A DNA stretch of 64,000 bases, taken from assembly GCA_000803105.1 (NCBI GenBank), contig JTDA01000005.1:124001-188000 (forward strand), written 5' to 3'. Shown in pieces: positions 1-8,319 of the stretch. A program made the position numbers and the translations under genes. Position 1 is the stretch's first letter, and each line of letters starts with the position of its first letter. A model generated the notes under the pieces. It was not told the origin of the DNA. It searched no databases and saw only the letters and a list, made by a program, of their open reading frames with translations. The DNA is from Coprobacter secundus. Its GTDB lineage: Bacteria > Bacteroidota > Bacteroidia > Bacteroidales > Coprobacteraceae.

Positions 1-498
1 AATCTTCGTTTTGAGGTGGAGTTGGTACCACGACCAGAAATAGATGAAATGGGAGCTGAACAGATATGTTTCCTTTTTTCTGCAAATAAAAACCAGTCTA
101 TGCAACCTGTTGCAGAAGTTGCGTCTGGTGGAGAAATTTCACGATTGATGCTTTGTTTAAAAGCCCTTATTGCCCATGTGACGGTTTTACCGACAATTAT
201 TTTTGATGAGGTGGATACGGGAGTATCAGGAGAAGTTGCAGACAAAATGGGAGACATTATGCAGGAGATGTCTCAGTATATGCAAGTAATAAGTATAACT
301 CATTTACCTCAAGTTGCATCAAAAGGCAGACATCATTATCGAGTATATAAACAGGATACGGAGATAAGTACGCAAACTCATATTGAAGAACTGAAAGATA
401 GAAAGCGTATAGAGGAAATTGCCCGTATGTTGAGTGGCGCAAAGTTGACAGATGAAGCTATGAATAATGCGCGGGTTTTATTGGGGAAAAATATTTAG
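1..498 (+). CDS. recN: DNA repair protein RecN, C-terminal part (5' end outside window)
   Basis: This is the C-terminal ATPase lobe of RecN, an SMC-like cytoplasmic protein that acts at double-strand breaks in recombinational repair. The reading frame is open from base 1, so the gene starts upstream; a GTG at 16 is only an internal codon. The ABC signature ASGGEISRL (near base 120) is followed by the Walker B stretch TIIFDEVDTGVSG and the switch histidine in ITHLPQVAS, in the order expected for RecN. The tail LSGAKLTDEAMNNARVLL is the usual RecN end. The N-terminal ATPase half and coiled coil are not visible. rlmB follows 35 bases downstream on the same strand. The identification is firm. Confidence 0.95.
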   Translation, partial: NLRFEVELVPRPEIDEMGAEQICFLFSANKNQSMQPVAEVASGGEISRLMLCLKALIAHVTVLPTIIFDEVDTGVSGEVADKMGDIMQEMSQYMQVISITHLPQVASKGRHHYRVYKQDTEISTQTHIEELKDRKRIEEIARMLSGAKLTDEAMNNARVLLGKNI

Positions 499-533
499 TA
501 TTTAGGTTTTAATTTAGACGACAATATTTTGTT

Positions 534-1280
534 ATGAAAAAGAATGAAATGATTTTTGGCATTCGTGCGGTAATAGAGGCAGTAGAGGCTGGGAAAGATA
601 TAGATAAAATATTAATTAAGAAAGACTTACAGGGTGAATTAGTGCAAGAACTGTTTGCTTCTGTTAAAGGGCAGAATATTGTTGTACAGCGAGTTCCTAT
701 AGAAAAAATAAACCGTATTACTCGAAAAAATCATCAAGGAGTGGTTGCTTTTATTTCTGCGGTTACTTATCAAAAGCTTGAGAATATTATTCCTTCGTTG
801 TACGAGGAAGGGAAAATACCATTTATTGTAGTTCTTGACGGGGTAACTGATGTACGTAATTTTGGGGCTATAGCTAGGACTTGTGAGTGTGCAGGAGCCG
901 ATGCTATTGTGATTCCTGAACGGAATAGTGTTTCTGTAAATGCTGATGCTATAAAAACCTCGGCAGGAGCTTTACATCATATACCGGTATGCCGAGAATA
1001 TTCTGTGTTTGAAGCTATACGATTTTTGCAGAATAGTGGGCTTAGGATTGTAGCAGCAACGGAAAAAGCTTCGTGTAATTATACATCTATTGATTATTGT
1101 GGCCCTGTAGCTATTGTTATGGGAGCAGAAGATACAGGGGTTTCTGCAGATGTATTGAAAATTTGTGACCATAGAGCGGCTTTACCATTAATGGGTACGA
1201 TAAGCTCTCTTAATGTGTCGGTAGCTGCTGGTATTATGATGTATGAAGTGGTAAGGCAACGGATGGGAACCAGAGAATAA
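534..1280 (+). CDS. rlmB: 23S rRNA (guanosine-2'-O-)-methyltransferase RlmB, SpoU/TrmH family
   Basis: A 248-residue SPOUT methyltransferase expected to 2'-O-methylate a guanosine in the peptidyl-transferase region of 23S rRNA using S-adenosylmethionine. The N-terminal substrate-binding domain (about residues 5-75) begins with the family's FGIRAVIEA and contains NHQGVVA. The SpoU catalytic domain follows, with motif 1 (DGVTDVRNFGAIART, about 101-115), motif 2 (VMGAEDTGVS) and motif 3 (LPLMGTISSLNVSVAAGI), which form the trefoil-knot cofactor site. Length matches the family. It lies 35 bases after recN and is probably co-transcribed; the next gene converges from the other strand. Assignment to RlmB rather than another TrmH paralogue is likely but not certain. 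Confidence 0.9.
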   Translation: MKKNEMIFGIRAVIEAVEAGKDIDKILIKKDLQGELVQELFASVKGQNIVVQRVPIEKINRITRKNHQGVVAFISAVTYQKLENIIPSLYEEGKIPFIVVLDGVTDVRNFGAIARTCECAGADAIVIPERNSVSVNADAIKTSAGALHHIPVCREYSVFEAIRFLQNSGLRIVAATEKASCNYTSIDYCGPVAIVMGAEDTGVSADVLKICDHRAALPLMGTISSLNVSVAAGIMMYEVVRQRMGTRE

Positions 1281-1332
1281 GAAATTAAGTATTTATTGTT
1301 TCGAAATGTATTATATTCATTGTTATCTATGT

Positions 1333-2661
1333 TTATGATTGAAGTTTATTAGAAGGTAACTCGGCATACGTTTCTTTGATGAAAGATACGCATATGGCTC
1401 CTATGAGTAAAAATATTCCTGCTAAAACTAACATGTTTATCTGTAGACCTCCTAACATGTGGAGAATGCTTCCTCCACCAAGTGCGGCTATGATTTGCGG
1501 GATACATATTGTACCATTGAATAACCCAAGATAAGTTCCCATATTTTTCCCTGATATGGAATTGGTAAGTATAGTAAATGGCATTGCTAACATAGCAGCC
1601 CATGCAAATCCTATTAAAAAGAATGGTAAAAATAAAAGATGTTGCTCGTGTACAAAAAGCGTAGATATGAAACCTATTCCACCCAAAGCCAGACTTAAAG
1701 AGTAAGCTATTTTCCTGGATTTGAACAATGGTAGTATGATAGCCCAACAAACGGAACCGATAGCTTGTATTGCAAATACGACTCCGACCCAGTTGCCAGC
1801 TTCTTGATATGCGGCTGAAGAAGTATCAATGACTCCCCATACATTTGCAGCTATGGCTCCATTGGTGTAAGTCCACATGTACATGAATGCTGCCCATGAG
1901 AAAAACTGGACTAATCCTATTGTCCAAAATACTTTTGGGGCGTTTTTCAAAAGTGATATAAAATCACTTTTTTCTTTTTTTTGTGTGGTTGAGATTCTGT
2001 GAAATTCTTCGAATTTTTTAGGAGGCATTTCTTTTACCTTTATACTTGTATAAAGAGAACATAATATAAGAATAGCTGCTCCGATATAAAATGAATAAAT
2101 GACTGAGTCTGGAATGAGACCTTTTTCTGCTGTATTATTGATGCCGATGAAAGTGAAAATAAAAGGGAAAAGATATCCGACTAGACTTCCGGCATTGGAA
2201 AGAAAACTCTGAATAGAATAGGCCAGGCCTTTTTGCTTTTCATTGACCATATCCCCTACTAACATTTTGAAGGGTTGCATTGCCATATTAATTGAAGTAT
2301 CGAGAAACATCAGTGCAACAAGGCTGAAAAACATAACATTTATGATATGGGCAAAGTGTCCGGCGTTAGGTAATAAACACATTACCAATACAGCGATTGC
2401 AGATCCGATAAAGAGATAAGGAATGCGTCGTCCCCAGCGGGTCCACGTTCGGTCACTGGCATATCCTACGATAGGTTGTACTATGATTCCTGCTAAAGGG
2501 GGTAATATCCAAAAGTAACTTAATTCATGAGGATCTGCTCCTAAAGTTGCAAATATTCTACTGATATTTGCACTTTGCAGGGCATATGCAATTTGTACTC
2601 CAAAAAATCCGAAACTGATGTTCCAAAGTGCCCAAAAACTTAAATCGGGTTTTGTTTTCAT
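1333..2661 (-). CDS. MFS transporter, SLC45/GPH-like sugar symporter
   Basis: A 442-residue inner-membrane protein with about twelve hydrophobic segments. The N-terminal region LWNISFGFFGVQIAYALQSA and the loop GYASDRTWTRWGRRIPYLFIG match the MFS motif-A loop of SLC45/GPH-type sugar:cation symporters; YTNGAIAANVWG and SWAAFMYMWTYT lie in the second half. The substrate cannot be read from sequence. It sits 70 bases downstream of sdaA on the same strand and may share its transcript. Because the next gene group is the uxaA-uxaB-regulator cluster, uptake of a uronate or a sugar oligomer is possible but unproven. It converges with rlmB across about 50 bases with no clear terminator. Confidence 0.75.
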   Translation of the reverse strand: MKTKPDLSFWALWNISFGFFGVQIAYALQSANISRIFATLGADPHELSYFWILPPLAGIIVQPIVGYASDRTWTRWGRRIPYLFIGSAIAVLVMCLLPNAGHFAHIINVMFFSLVALMFLDTSINMAMQPFKMLVGDMVNEKQKGLAYSIQSFLSNAGSLVGYLFPFIFTFIGINNTAEKGLIPDSVIYSFYIGAAILILCSLYTSIKVKEMPPKKFEEFHRISTTQKKEKSDFISLLKNAPKVFWTIGLVQFFSWAAFMYMWTYTNGAIAANVWGVIDTSSAAYQEAGNWVGVVFAIQAIGSVCWAIILPLFKSRKIAYSLSLALGGIGFISTLFVHEQHLLFLPFFLIGFAWAAMLAMPFTILTNSISGKNMGTYLGLFNGTICIPQIIAALGGGSILHMLGGLQINMLVLAGIFLLIGAICVSFIKETYAELPSNKLQS

Positions 2662-2731
2662 TTGTATATTTTTTTAAGATAACTATACAATCTGATAAAC
2701 AATCGGTCCGTTTAAAAGTTCTGTTTGATTA

Positions 2732-3940
2732 CTACATCTGTTGATAATCTTTGGCTAGCCCTCCTTCTCCAGTTTCTTTGTAAAGAGAAGGCAGATCGTG
2801 TCCTGTCTGTTTCATGACGTCTACAACCTTATCAAAGGAAACTCGATGTATTCCATCGCTAAAAGATGCGTAAATATTTGCGTCTAAAGCCCGAGCTGCA
2901 GCATAAGCATTTCGTTCTATACAAGGAATTTGTACCATACCGCATACTGGGTCACAAGTCATACCTAAGTGATGTTCCAGACCCATTTCTGCTGCGTACT
3001 CTATTTGAGCTGGGCTGCCTCCGAATAGTTGGTTAGCGGCAGCGGAAGCCATGGCACAAGCAACGCCGACCTCTCCTTGACAACCGACTTCTGCCCCGGA
3101 AATAGATGCATTTGTTTTTACAATATTACCGATTAGTCCTGCAGTAGCAAGAGCCCTGAATATGCGTATGTCACTAAATGATCTACTTTCTTGTAAATGA
3201 TATAAAACTGCTGGCAGTACTCCACATGAACCACAGGTCGGAGCTGTTACTATTTTTCCTCCGGATGCATTTTCCTCACTAGCTGCCAGTGCATATGCGA
3301 AGACTAATCCCCGGGATTGTAAAGGTTGTTTATATCCAGATGCTCTTATAAAATAGGTTGAGGCTTTTCTTCTTAAATGTAGTGGTCCAGGTAATACTCC
3401 TTCTTCATCAAGGCCTCTTTTTATACTTTCTCTCATGGCTTTCCATATTTCGGATAGATAATCCCAAATATCTGATTCTTCACAATCTTTTACATATTCC
3501 CAGTAATTCTTACCATTGATTTCACACCAATTGAGGATTTCATTCATATGGTGCATGTTGTAAATTGGATTTGAACTCTCCATAGGTTTGTTTTCTTCAG
3601 CTAATGCCCCACCACCTATACTATAAACAGTCCATTTATCAATAATATTTTTATGAGAATCTAAGGCTTTGAATACCATTCCATTAGGGTGGAAAGGAAG
3701 GAAAATCTTAGGTTGCCACTCAATCTCAACTTCTCCTGCAGTTTGTAAAACGTTAAGTATGGCTACATCTGTCATATGACCTTTTCCTGTTGCAGCTAGA
3801 CTTCCAAATAAAGTGACATGAAAAGATTTGCAATCTGGATGTTTTTTAAGAAAAAGTTCTGCCGCTTTTTGTGGTCCCATGGTATGACTACTGGAAGGAC
3901 CGTTGCCTATTTTATATATTTCTTTTATAGAATACATCAT
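2732..3940 (-). CDS. sdaA: L-serine ammonia-lyase (L-serine dehydratase), iron-sulfur type
   Basis: Single-chain L-serine dehydratase that deaminates L-serine to pyruvate and ammonia with a [4Fe-4S] cluster. The N-terminal beta domain carries GNGPSSSHTMGPQKAAE near the start. The C-terminal alpha domain has TAPTCGSCGVLPAVLYHL, ISGAEVGCQGEVGVACAMA and CDPVCGMVQIPCIERNA, whose cysteines are the cluster ligands. Homologues begin just before SIKEIYKIGNGPSSSHT, so I place the start at the tandem ATG at 3940/3937 rather than at the upstream ATG at 3979, giving about 402 residues, the usual length. It lies between a terminator-like hairpin upstream and the MFS gene downstream. Confidence 0.92.
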   Translation of the reverse strand: MMYSIKEIYKIGNGPSSSHTMGPQKAAELFLKKHPDCKSFHVTLFGSLAATGKGHMTDVAILNVLQTAGEVEIEWQPKIFLPFHPNGMVFKALDSHKNIIDKWTVYSIGGGALAEENKPMESSNPIYNMHHMNEILNWCEINGKNYWEYVKDCEESDIWDYLSEIWKAMRESIKRGLDEEGVLPGPLHLRRKASTYFIRASGYKQPLQSRGLVFAYALAASEENASGGKIVTAPTCGSCGVLPAVLYHLQESRSFSDIRIFRALATAGLIGNIVKTNASISGAEVGCQGEVGVACAMASAAANQLFGGSPAQIEYAAEMGLEHHLGMTCDPVCGMVQIPCIERNAYAAARALDANIYASFSDGIHRVSFDKVVDVMKQTGHDLPSLYKETGEGGLAKDYQQM

Positions 3941-4023
3941 AAGGATAATGTTTATTATTGGCAAAAATACGTATTTCATTTTCAGATAAGAGAATAAAAT
4001 AATAATTTTTGTCTGTATAAATA

Positions 4024-4060
4024 AAAATACCAGAGTATCATTTATTTACTCTGGTATTTT
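4024..4060 (-). terminator. Rho-independent terminator after uxaA
   Basis: A perfect 14-base inverted repeat (AAAATACCAGAGTA, 4024-4037, and its complement at 4047-4060) with a 9-base loop lies 17 bases past the uxaA stop. On the minus strand it is followed by a U-rich tract, so it should end the regulator-uxaB-uxaA transcript before sdaA. T runs on both sides may let it work in both directions. Confidence 0.8.
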
Positions 4061-4077
4061 TATTTTTTGAGATTATT

Positions 4078-5574
4078 TTATAAAGTGACACCTGTTTTGA
4101 ATATGGCTATCTCTCGATAATTTTTCTTTTCATTCTGGGTATATTTTCCACTGGCTATTTCGATAATGAAATTAATAAATCGATTGGCAAGAGATTCCAT
4201 ATTTTCGTTTTCGAGTAGGGTACCTGCATCGAAGTCTATCCAACCGGGCTTATGTTTGTAAAGAGGTGTATTTGTTGATATCTTTACTGTTGGGACGAAT
4301 GTTCCAAAAGGTGTACCTCGTCCTGTCGTGAATAGTACCATTTGGCAACCACTGGCTGCGAGGGCAGTGGCTGCAACAAGATCGTTGCCTGGTGCACTTA
4401 GTAGATTTAGCCCATGAGTTTGTATTTTTTCCCCATATCTTAAGACATCTCTTACGGGGGATTTGCCACATTTCTGAGTACAGCCAAGAGATTTTTCTTC
4501 AAGTGTGGAAATTCCTCCGGCTTTATTCCCGGGAGAAGGGTTTTCGTATACAGGTTGATGATTGTCTATAAAATATTTTTTGAAATTATTGATAAGCTGT
4601 ACTGTTTTGTTGAAAATTTCGCGATTTTCGCAACGATTCATTAAAATGGTTTCGGCTCCAAACATTTCCGGGACTTCTGTTAATACAGCTGTGCCTCCTT
4701 GTGAGATAAGAAAGTCTGAGAATACCCCCAATAAAGGATTGGCTGTAATGCCGGAAAAGCCATCTGAACCACCACATTTAAGGCCTATACGGAGTTTATT
4801 TATAGGCATTTTGATACGCCTATCTTTTGAGGCTATTTTATATAGCTCTCTTAGGAGTTTCATTCCTTCCTCAAATTCATCGTCGACCTTCTGACATTCC
4901 ATGAAACGTACCCGTTCTGTATCGTATTCACCAAGAAATTCTTTAAATGAGTTTAGTTGATTATTTTCGCAGCCGAGTCCGACGAGCAGAACTCCTCCAG
5001 CGTTCGGGTGTAATACCATATCTCGTAAAATTTTACGAGTATTTTCATGGTCGTCACCTAATTGGGAGCAACCGTAGTTATGAGTATAAGCGACAATAGA
5101 ATCAATATGAGAATCTTTTGCTTCTTGTCGCAAAGATTGTGCTAATTGATTGACAATACCGTTTACGCATCCTACTGTAGGTATAATCCAAATTTCATTA
5201 CGTATTCCTGCCTCCCCATTTTTGCGTCTATAACCTTTGAAAGTAAGGCTCTTGTTCTGAATATCAATATGAGTCAGAGCTGGAGTGTATTCGTAATTGA
5301 GAATACCTTTGAGATTTGTCCTTATATTTTTCTCATTTATCCAAGACCCTTGAGATATAGGTGTTATGGTATGACCTATTGGATATCCGTATTTAATGAT
5401 ATTTTCATCTACGTTAAAATCTTTTAGGGCAATTTTATGGCCTGCAGGAATATCTTCTTGTATGGTTATTATATTTTTATTGTTTACTGTAATATTTTCT
5501 CCTTTTTTTAAAGGATGAATGGCTACAGCCACATTGTCATCTGGATTGATTTTTATGAAATTAACGGTAGACAT
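4078..5574 (-). CDS. uxaA: Altronate dehydratase
   Basis: A 498-residue UxaA-family dehydratase converting D-altronate to 2-keto-3-deoxy-D-gluconate in the galacturonate branch of hexuronate catabolism. The first ~95 residues form the SAF domain (starts with MSTVNFIKINPDDNVAVAI). The GD/altronate hydrolase domain follows, with NEIWIIPTVGCVNG, THNYGCSQLGDDHENT, LLVGLGCENNQ, GLKCGGSDGFSGITANP and LGCTQKCGKSPV; these conserved Cys/His/Asp positions are typical of this metal-dependent family. The uxaB stop lies 2 bases upstream, so the two are translationally tight. Galactarate dehydratase is the close alternative, but the uxaB neighbour favours altronate. Confidence 0.92.
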   Translation of the reverse strand: MSTVNFIKINPDDNVAVAIHPLKKGENITVNNKNIITIQEDIPAGHKIALKDFNVDENIIKYGYPIGHTITPISQGSWINEKNIRTNLKGILNYEYTPALTHIDIQNKSLTFKGYRRKNGEAGIRNEIWIIPTVGCVNGIVNQLAQSLRQEAKDSHIDSIVAYTHNYGCSQLGDDHENTRKILRDMVLHPNAGGVLLVGLGCENNQLNSFKEFLGEYDTERVRFMECQKVDDEFEEGMKLLRELYKIASKDRRIKMPINKLRIGLKCGGSDGFSGITANPLLGVFSDFLISQGGTAVLTEVPEMFGAETILMNRCENREIFNKTVQLINNFKKYFIDNHQPVYENPSPGNKAGGISTLEEKSLGCTQKCGKSPVRDVLRYGEKIQTHGLNLLSAPGNDLVAATALAASGCQMVLFTTGRGTPFGTFVPTVKISTNTPLYKHKPGWIDFDAGTLLENENMESLANRFINFIIEIASGKYTQNEKKNYREIAIFKTGVTL

Positions 5575-5575
5575 A

Positions 5576-7012
5576 TTATAGAATTGATTTGACGGTTTCT
5601 TCCATTCCTTTGTCTTGAATCATTTGTAAGTAGCCACATAATTTTTTAGATAATCCGGGTATGAGATTTAAATCTTCTTCCCAGATAAATGTAGCACCAA
5701 GGACTCCTTTAGCGAGATTTTCCATATTATTTTCAGCCCATAATTTTGAAAGCAATTCAATGATTGCTGGGTCATCATTAGGTATTATTTCGTCATTTCC
5801 TCTTTTTCCTCCTTTATAATAGACAATAATGCCTGCTAATCCAAGTACTAAGCCTGAAGGCAATTCTCCTTTTCTTTCCAAATATTTTTTAAGTCCCGGT
5901 AGGTCTCTGGTTTTAAATTTAGGAAAAGAATTGAGCATAATACTTGTGACGAAATGTTTTACAAATGGATTCCGAAAACGTTCCATTACTGCATCTGCAA
6001 ATTGTATTAGTTCTTCTTGAGGCAGGTCGAGAGTCTGGAGTAGTTCGTCATACATTACTTTTTTTACATATCTGCCGATGACTGGTGATTCGCAACATTC
6101 TTTTACTGTATTTAAGCCGGAAAGATATCCGATTGGAGATAAAACAGTGTGAGGTCCGTTCAGAAGAGTTACTTTACGATCATGATACGGTTTCTCGCTG
6201 GGTACAAATAATACATTTAGTCCAGCTTTATCTGCCGGGAACTCTTTAGATACAGATTGAGGTGCTTCGATAACCCATAAATGGAAGATTTCTCCTTTTA
6301 CGACTAATTTGTCTTCTAATTGTATATGTTCTAATATTTCGTTTATCGAATCCTTAGGATAGCCGGGGACAATGCGGTCTACTAAAGTACAATATATGCT
6401 ACATGCTGTATCGAACCATTTTTTGAATTCGTGTCCGAGATTCCAATGCTCGATATATTGTTCGATACATTTTTTAAGTTCATGACCATTGTTAAAAATG
6501 AGTTCACAAGGAAAAATAATGAAGCCCTTATCTGGAGCTCCGTTGAAGGTCTTGAAACGATGATACAATAGTTGTGTTAATTTTCCTGGATATGATTTGG
6601 CCGGAATATCTTCTAACTTACATTGTGGATCAAAAGTTATTCCTGCTTCTGTCGTATTTGAGATAATAAATCGTGTTTCAGGATTTTCAGCGAGTTTGAT
6701 ATATTCGTTGTATTGAGTATAAGGGTTTATGCCTCGGCTGATTACATCAATAAGTTGTATATTGTCAACAGCTTTCCCATTTTGCAACCCCTGAAGGTTG
6801 ACGTGATATAATCCGTCTTGTTCATTTAGAACATTTATCATACCTTTTTCGAGTGGTTGTACGACAACGACACTACTGTTGAATTTGGCTTTTTGATTCA
6901 TATTGTAGATAATCCAGTCTACGAATGCTCGTAAAAAATTACCTTCACCGAATTGAATGATACGTTCAGGGTATCTGTTTGCTTTAATAGTGTTTCTGTT
7001 TAATGTCTTCAT
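5576..7012 (-). CDS. uxaB: Tagaturonate reductase (altronate oxidoreductase)
   Basis: A 478-residue member of the mannitol dehydrogenase family that reduces D-tagaturonate to D-altronate with NADH. The N-terminal Rossmann segment contains IIQFGEGNFLRAFVDWII. The central part has SNTTEAGITFDPQ and FIIFPCELIFNNGHELKKCI. The C-terminal domain carries KVTLLNGPHTVLSPIGYLSG, whose K-x4-NG-xH arrangement is the family catalytic region. Length fits UxaB. It is 51 bases downstream of the LacI-type regulator and abuts uxaA, forming regulator-uxaB-uxaA. Fructuronate reductase (UxuB) is a related alternative, but pairing with altronate dehydratase and UxaC supports the galacturonate branch. Confidence 0.9.
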   Translation of the reverse strand: MKTLNRNTIKANRYPERIIQFGEGNFLRAFVDWIIYNMNQKAKFNSSVVVVQPLEKGMINVLNEQDGLYHVNLQGLQNGKAVDNIQLIDVISRGINPYTQYNEYIKLAENPETRFIISNTTEAGITFDPQCKLEDIPAKSYPGKLTQLLYHRFKTFNGAPDKGFIIFPCELIFNNGHELKKCIEQYIEHWNLGHEFKKWFDTACSIYCTLVDRIVPGYPKDSINEILEHIQLEDKLVVKGEIFHLWVIEAPQSVSKEFPADKAGLNVLFVPSEKPYHDRKVTLLNGPHTVLSPIGYLSGLNTVKECCESPVIGRYVKKVMYDELLQTLDLPQEELIQFADAVMERFRNPFVKHFVTSIMLNSFPKFKTRDLPGLKKYLERKGELPSGLVLGLAGIIVYYKGGKRGNDEIIPNDDPAIIELLSKLWAENNMENLAKGVLGATFIWEEDLNLIPGLSKKLCGYLQMIQDKGMEETVKSIL

Positions 7013-7063
7013 TATTTTATATTTTGAAAGATGATTTATTGTAATAATTGATTCTGTATTAGT

Positions 7064-8137
7064 TTAGATAATGGTAAATTCTTGATAAAAATCGATATTT
7101 TCTTGTGTCAATATATCAATGGGCATAAAGTTTGTCCGCTTTATTTTGTTTTTGAATATTTTGTATTCACACAAAGCTTTTAATCCTTTGTAGCTTTGTA
7201 TCTCTGGTCGTTGTGCCAATAGATAGCAAATTTTATTTTTTTTTAATGCCATAACATTCTTTTCTAATAAATCGTATCCGATGAGTTTGATATCATCTAT
7301 ATAATTTGTGGTTAAATAATCCGCAATCAGATAAGCTCTGGAGTTAAATGTTACCCCTTTCTTTATTTGAGGATAATGATTGAAAAAGTCTTTTAAAATT
7401 TTATCGTTTTTATCCGTGTCGTGAGCATATATTTTTACCGAATGAATGACAGTATCAGGATAATAGTCAGATATATATTTTTTAAATCCGTTTATCCGTA
7501 ATTCTGTTTGATTTGACTCGGAGTTTCCGGTGCGATATGCTTGAAAAATAGCTATGTCGGAATTATTTTTTTCGTCTTTTAATAAAAGTTTTGCTGCGAG
7601 ATATCCACTTTTGAACGAATGCATGCCAAAATAGCTCAATGCATTGAGTTCAGAAATATCTGAATCGATAAATACAAATGGAATATTTTTGATTCTTAAT
7701 TCTTTTGTGAGGATTATCGTTTGTTCTTTAAAAACAGGAGCTAATAATACTCCATCAGGAGATTGTATCAGAATAGTATTTATAGATTGAATGAAAGATG
7801 TCTCATCGTATTGGTCGAAGAAGATTTGTTGGACGTTAATATTTAGATCTAAAAGTTCTTTAGCAGCATTGTCTACTCCTATTTTTATATCATACCAGTA
7901 TTCTCCTTTCTTGGCTTCAGGTAGTAGAGTAATGAATGTATATTTTTTTTTTGAAGCTAAGGCTGTAGCATATATGTTGGGTTGGTAATTTAATTCTGTA
8001 AGTATCTTTTCTATTTTTTCTCGGCTTTTTTGAGAAACTTCACCACGATTATGTAAAACACGGTCTACTGTACCAGTAGAGACTCCTGCCAGGGCAGCGA
8101 TATCTTTTATTCGTATTTTATCTGGTAATTTACACAT
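7064..8137 (-). CDS. LacI-family transcriptional regulator of the uronate genes
   Basis: A 357-residue LacI/GalR regulator. Residues about 8-55 form the helix-turn-helix (IRIKDIAALAGVSTGTVDRV followed by LHNRG and a hinge-like helix). Residues about 65-350 are a periplasmic-binding-protein-like sensor domain that should bind a sugar acid or derivative. It is the first gene of the minus-strand group regulator-uxaB-uxaA and is divergent from uxaC across 182 bases. Two identical-spacing CGTG-N6-CACG sites lie in that gap, which supports local control of both directions. The inducer is not readable from sequence; tagaturonate, fructuronate or a parent uronate are inferences from context. Confidence 0.88.
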   Translation of the reverse strand: MCKLPDKIRIKDIAALAGVSTGTVDRVLHNRGEVSQKSREKIEKILTELNYQPNIYATALASKKKYTFITLLPEAKKGEYWYDIKIGVDNAAKELLDLNINVQQIFFDQYDETSFIQSINTILIQSPDGVLLAPVFKEQTIILTKELRIKNIPFVFIDSDISELNALSYFGMHSFKSGYLAAKLLLKDEKNNSDIAIFQAYRTGNSESNQTELRINGFKKYISDYYPDTVIHSVKIYAHDTDKNDKILKDFFNHYPQIKKGVTFNSRAYLIADYLTTNYIDDIKLIGYDLLEKNVMALKKNKICYLLAQRPEIQSYKGLKALCEYKIFKNKIKRTNFMPIDILTQENIDFYQEFTII

Positions 8138-8157
8138 TCTACTTATATATTATTATT

Positions 8158-8171
8158 CGTGTGTGCACACG
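8158..8171. promoter_or_regulatory. Candidate LacI-family operator O1
   Basis: CGTG-TGTGCA-CACG lies 20 bases upstream of the regulator's start codon, with a perfect 10-base palindrome (GTGTGCACAC) inside it. A second site with the same half-sites and the same six-base gap lies 87 bases away. Position and symmetry fit an autoregulatory LacI-type operator; binding is inferred. Confidence 0.6.
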
Positions 8172-8244
8172 ATTTAAAAATTGTTACTTAATTTGTGGCA
8201 AATATAAAGTAAAATTTTGGTATGACATAAAAAAGTCGTATTTT

Positions 8245-8258
8245 CGTGCTCGGACACG
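8245..8258. promoter_or_regulatory. Candidate LacI-family operator O2
   Basis: CGTG-CTCGGA-CACG lies 61 bases before the uxaC start. It repeats the half-sites and the six-base spacing of the site at 8158, and flanking TTTT/AAAA extends the symmetry. Two such sites in one divergent promoter region would suit control of both the regulator operon and uxaC, possibly by looping. No experimental support is available here. Confidence 0.6.
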
Positions 8259-8319
8259 GAAAAATATTTTTCTGTGTAGATATGAGTAATTGAAATAACA
8301 TACTTAGAAGGATATCGAT

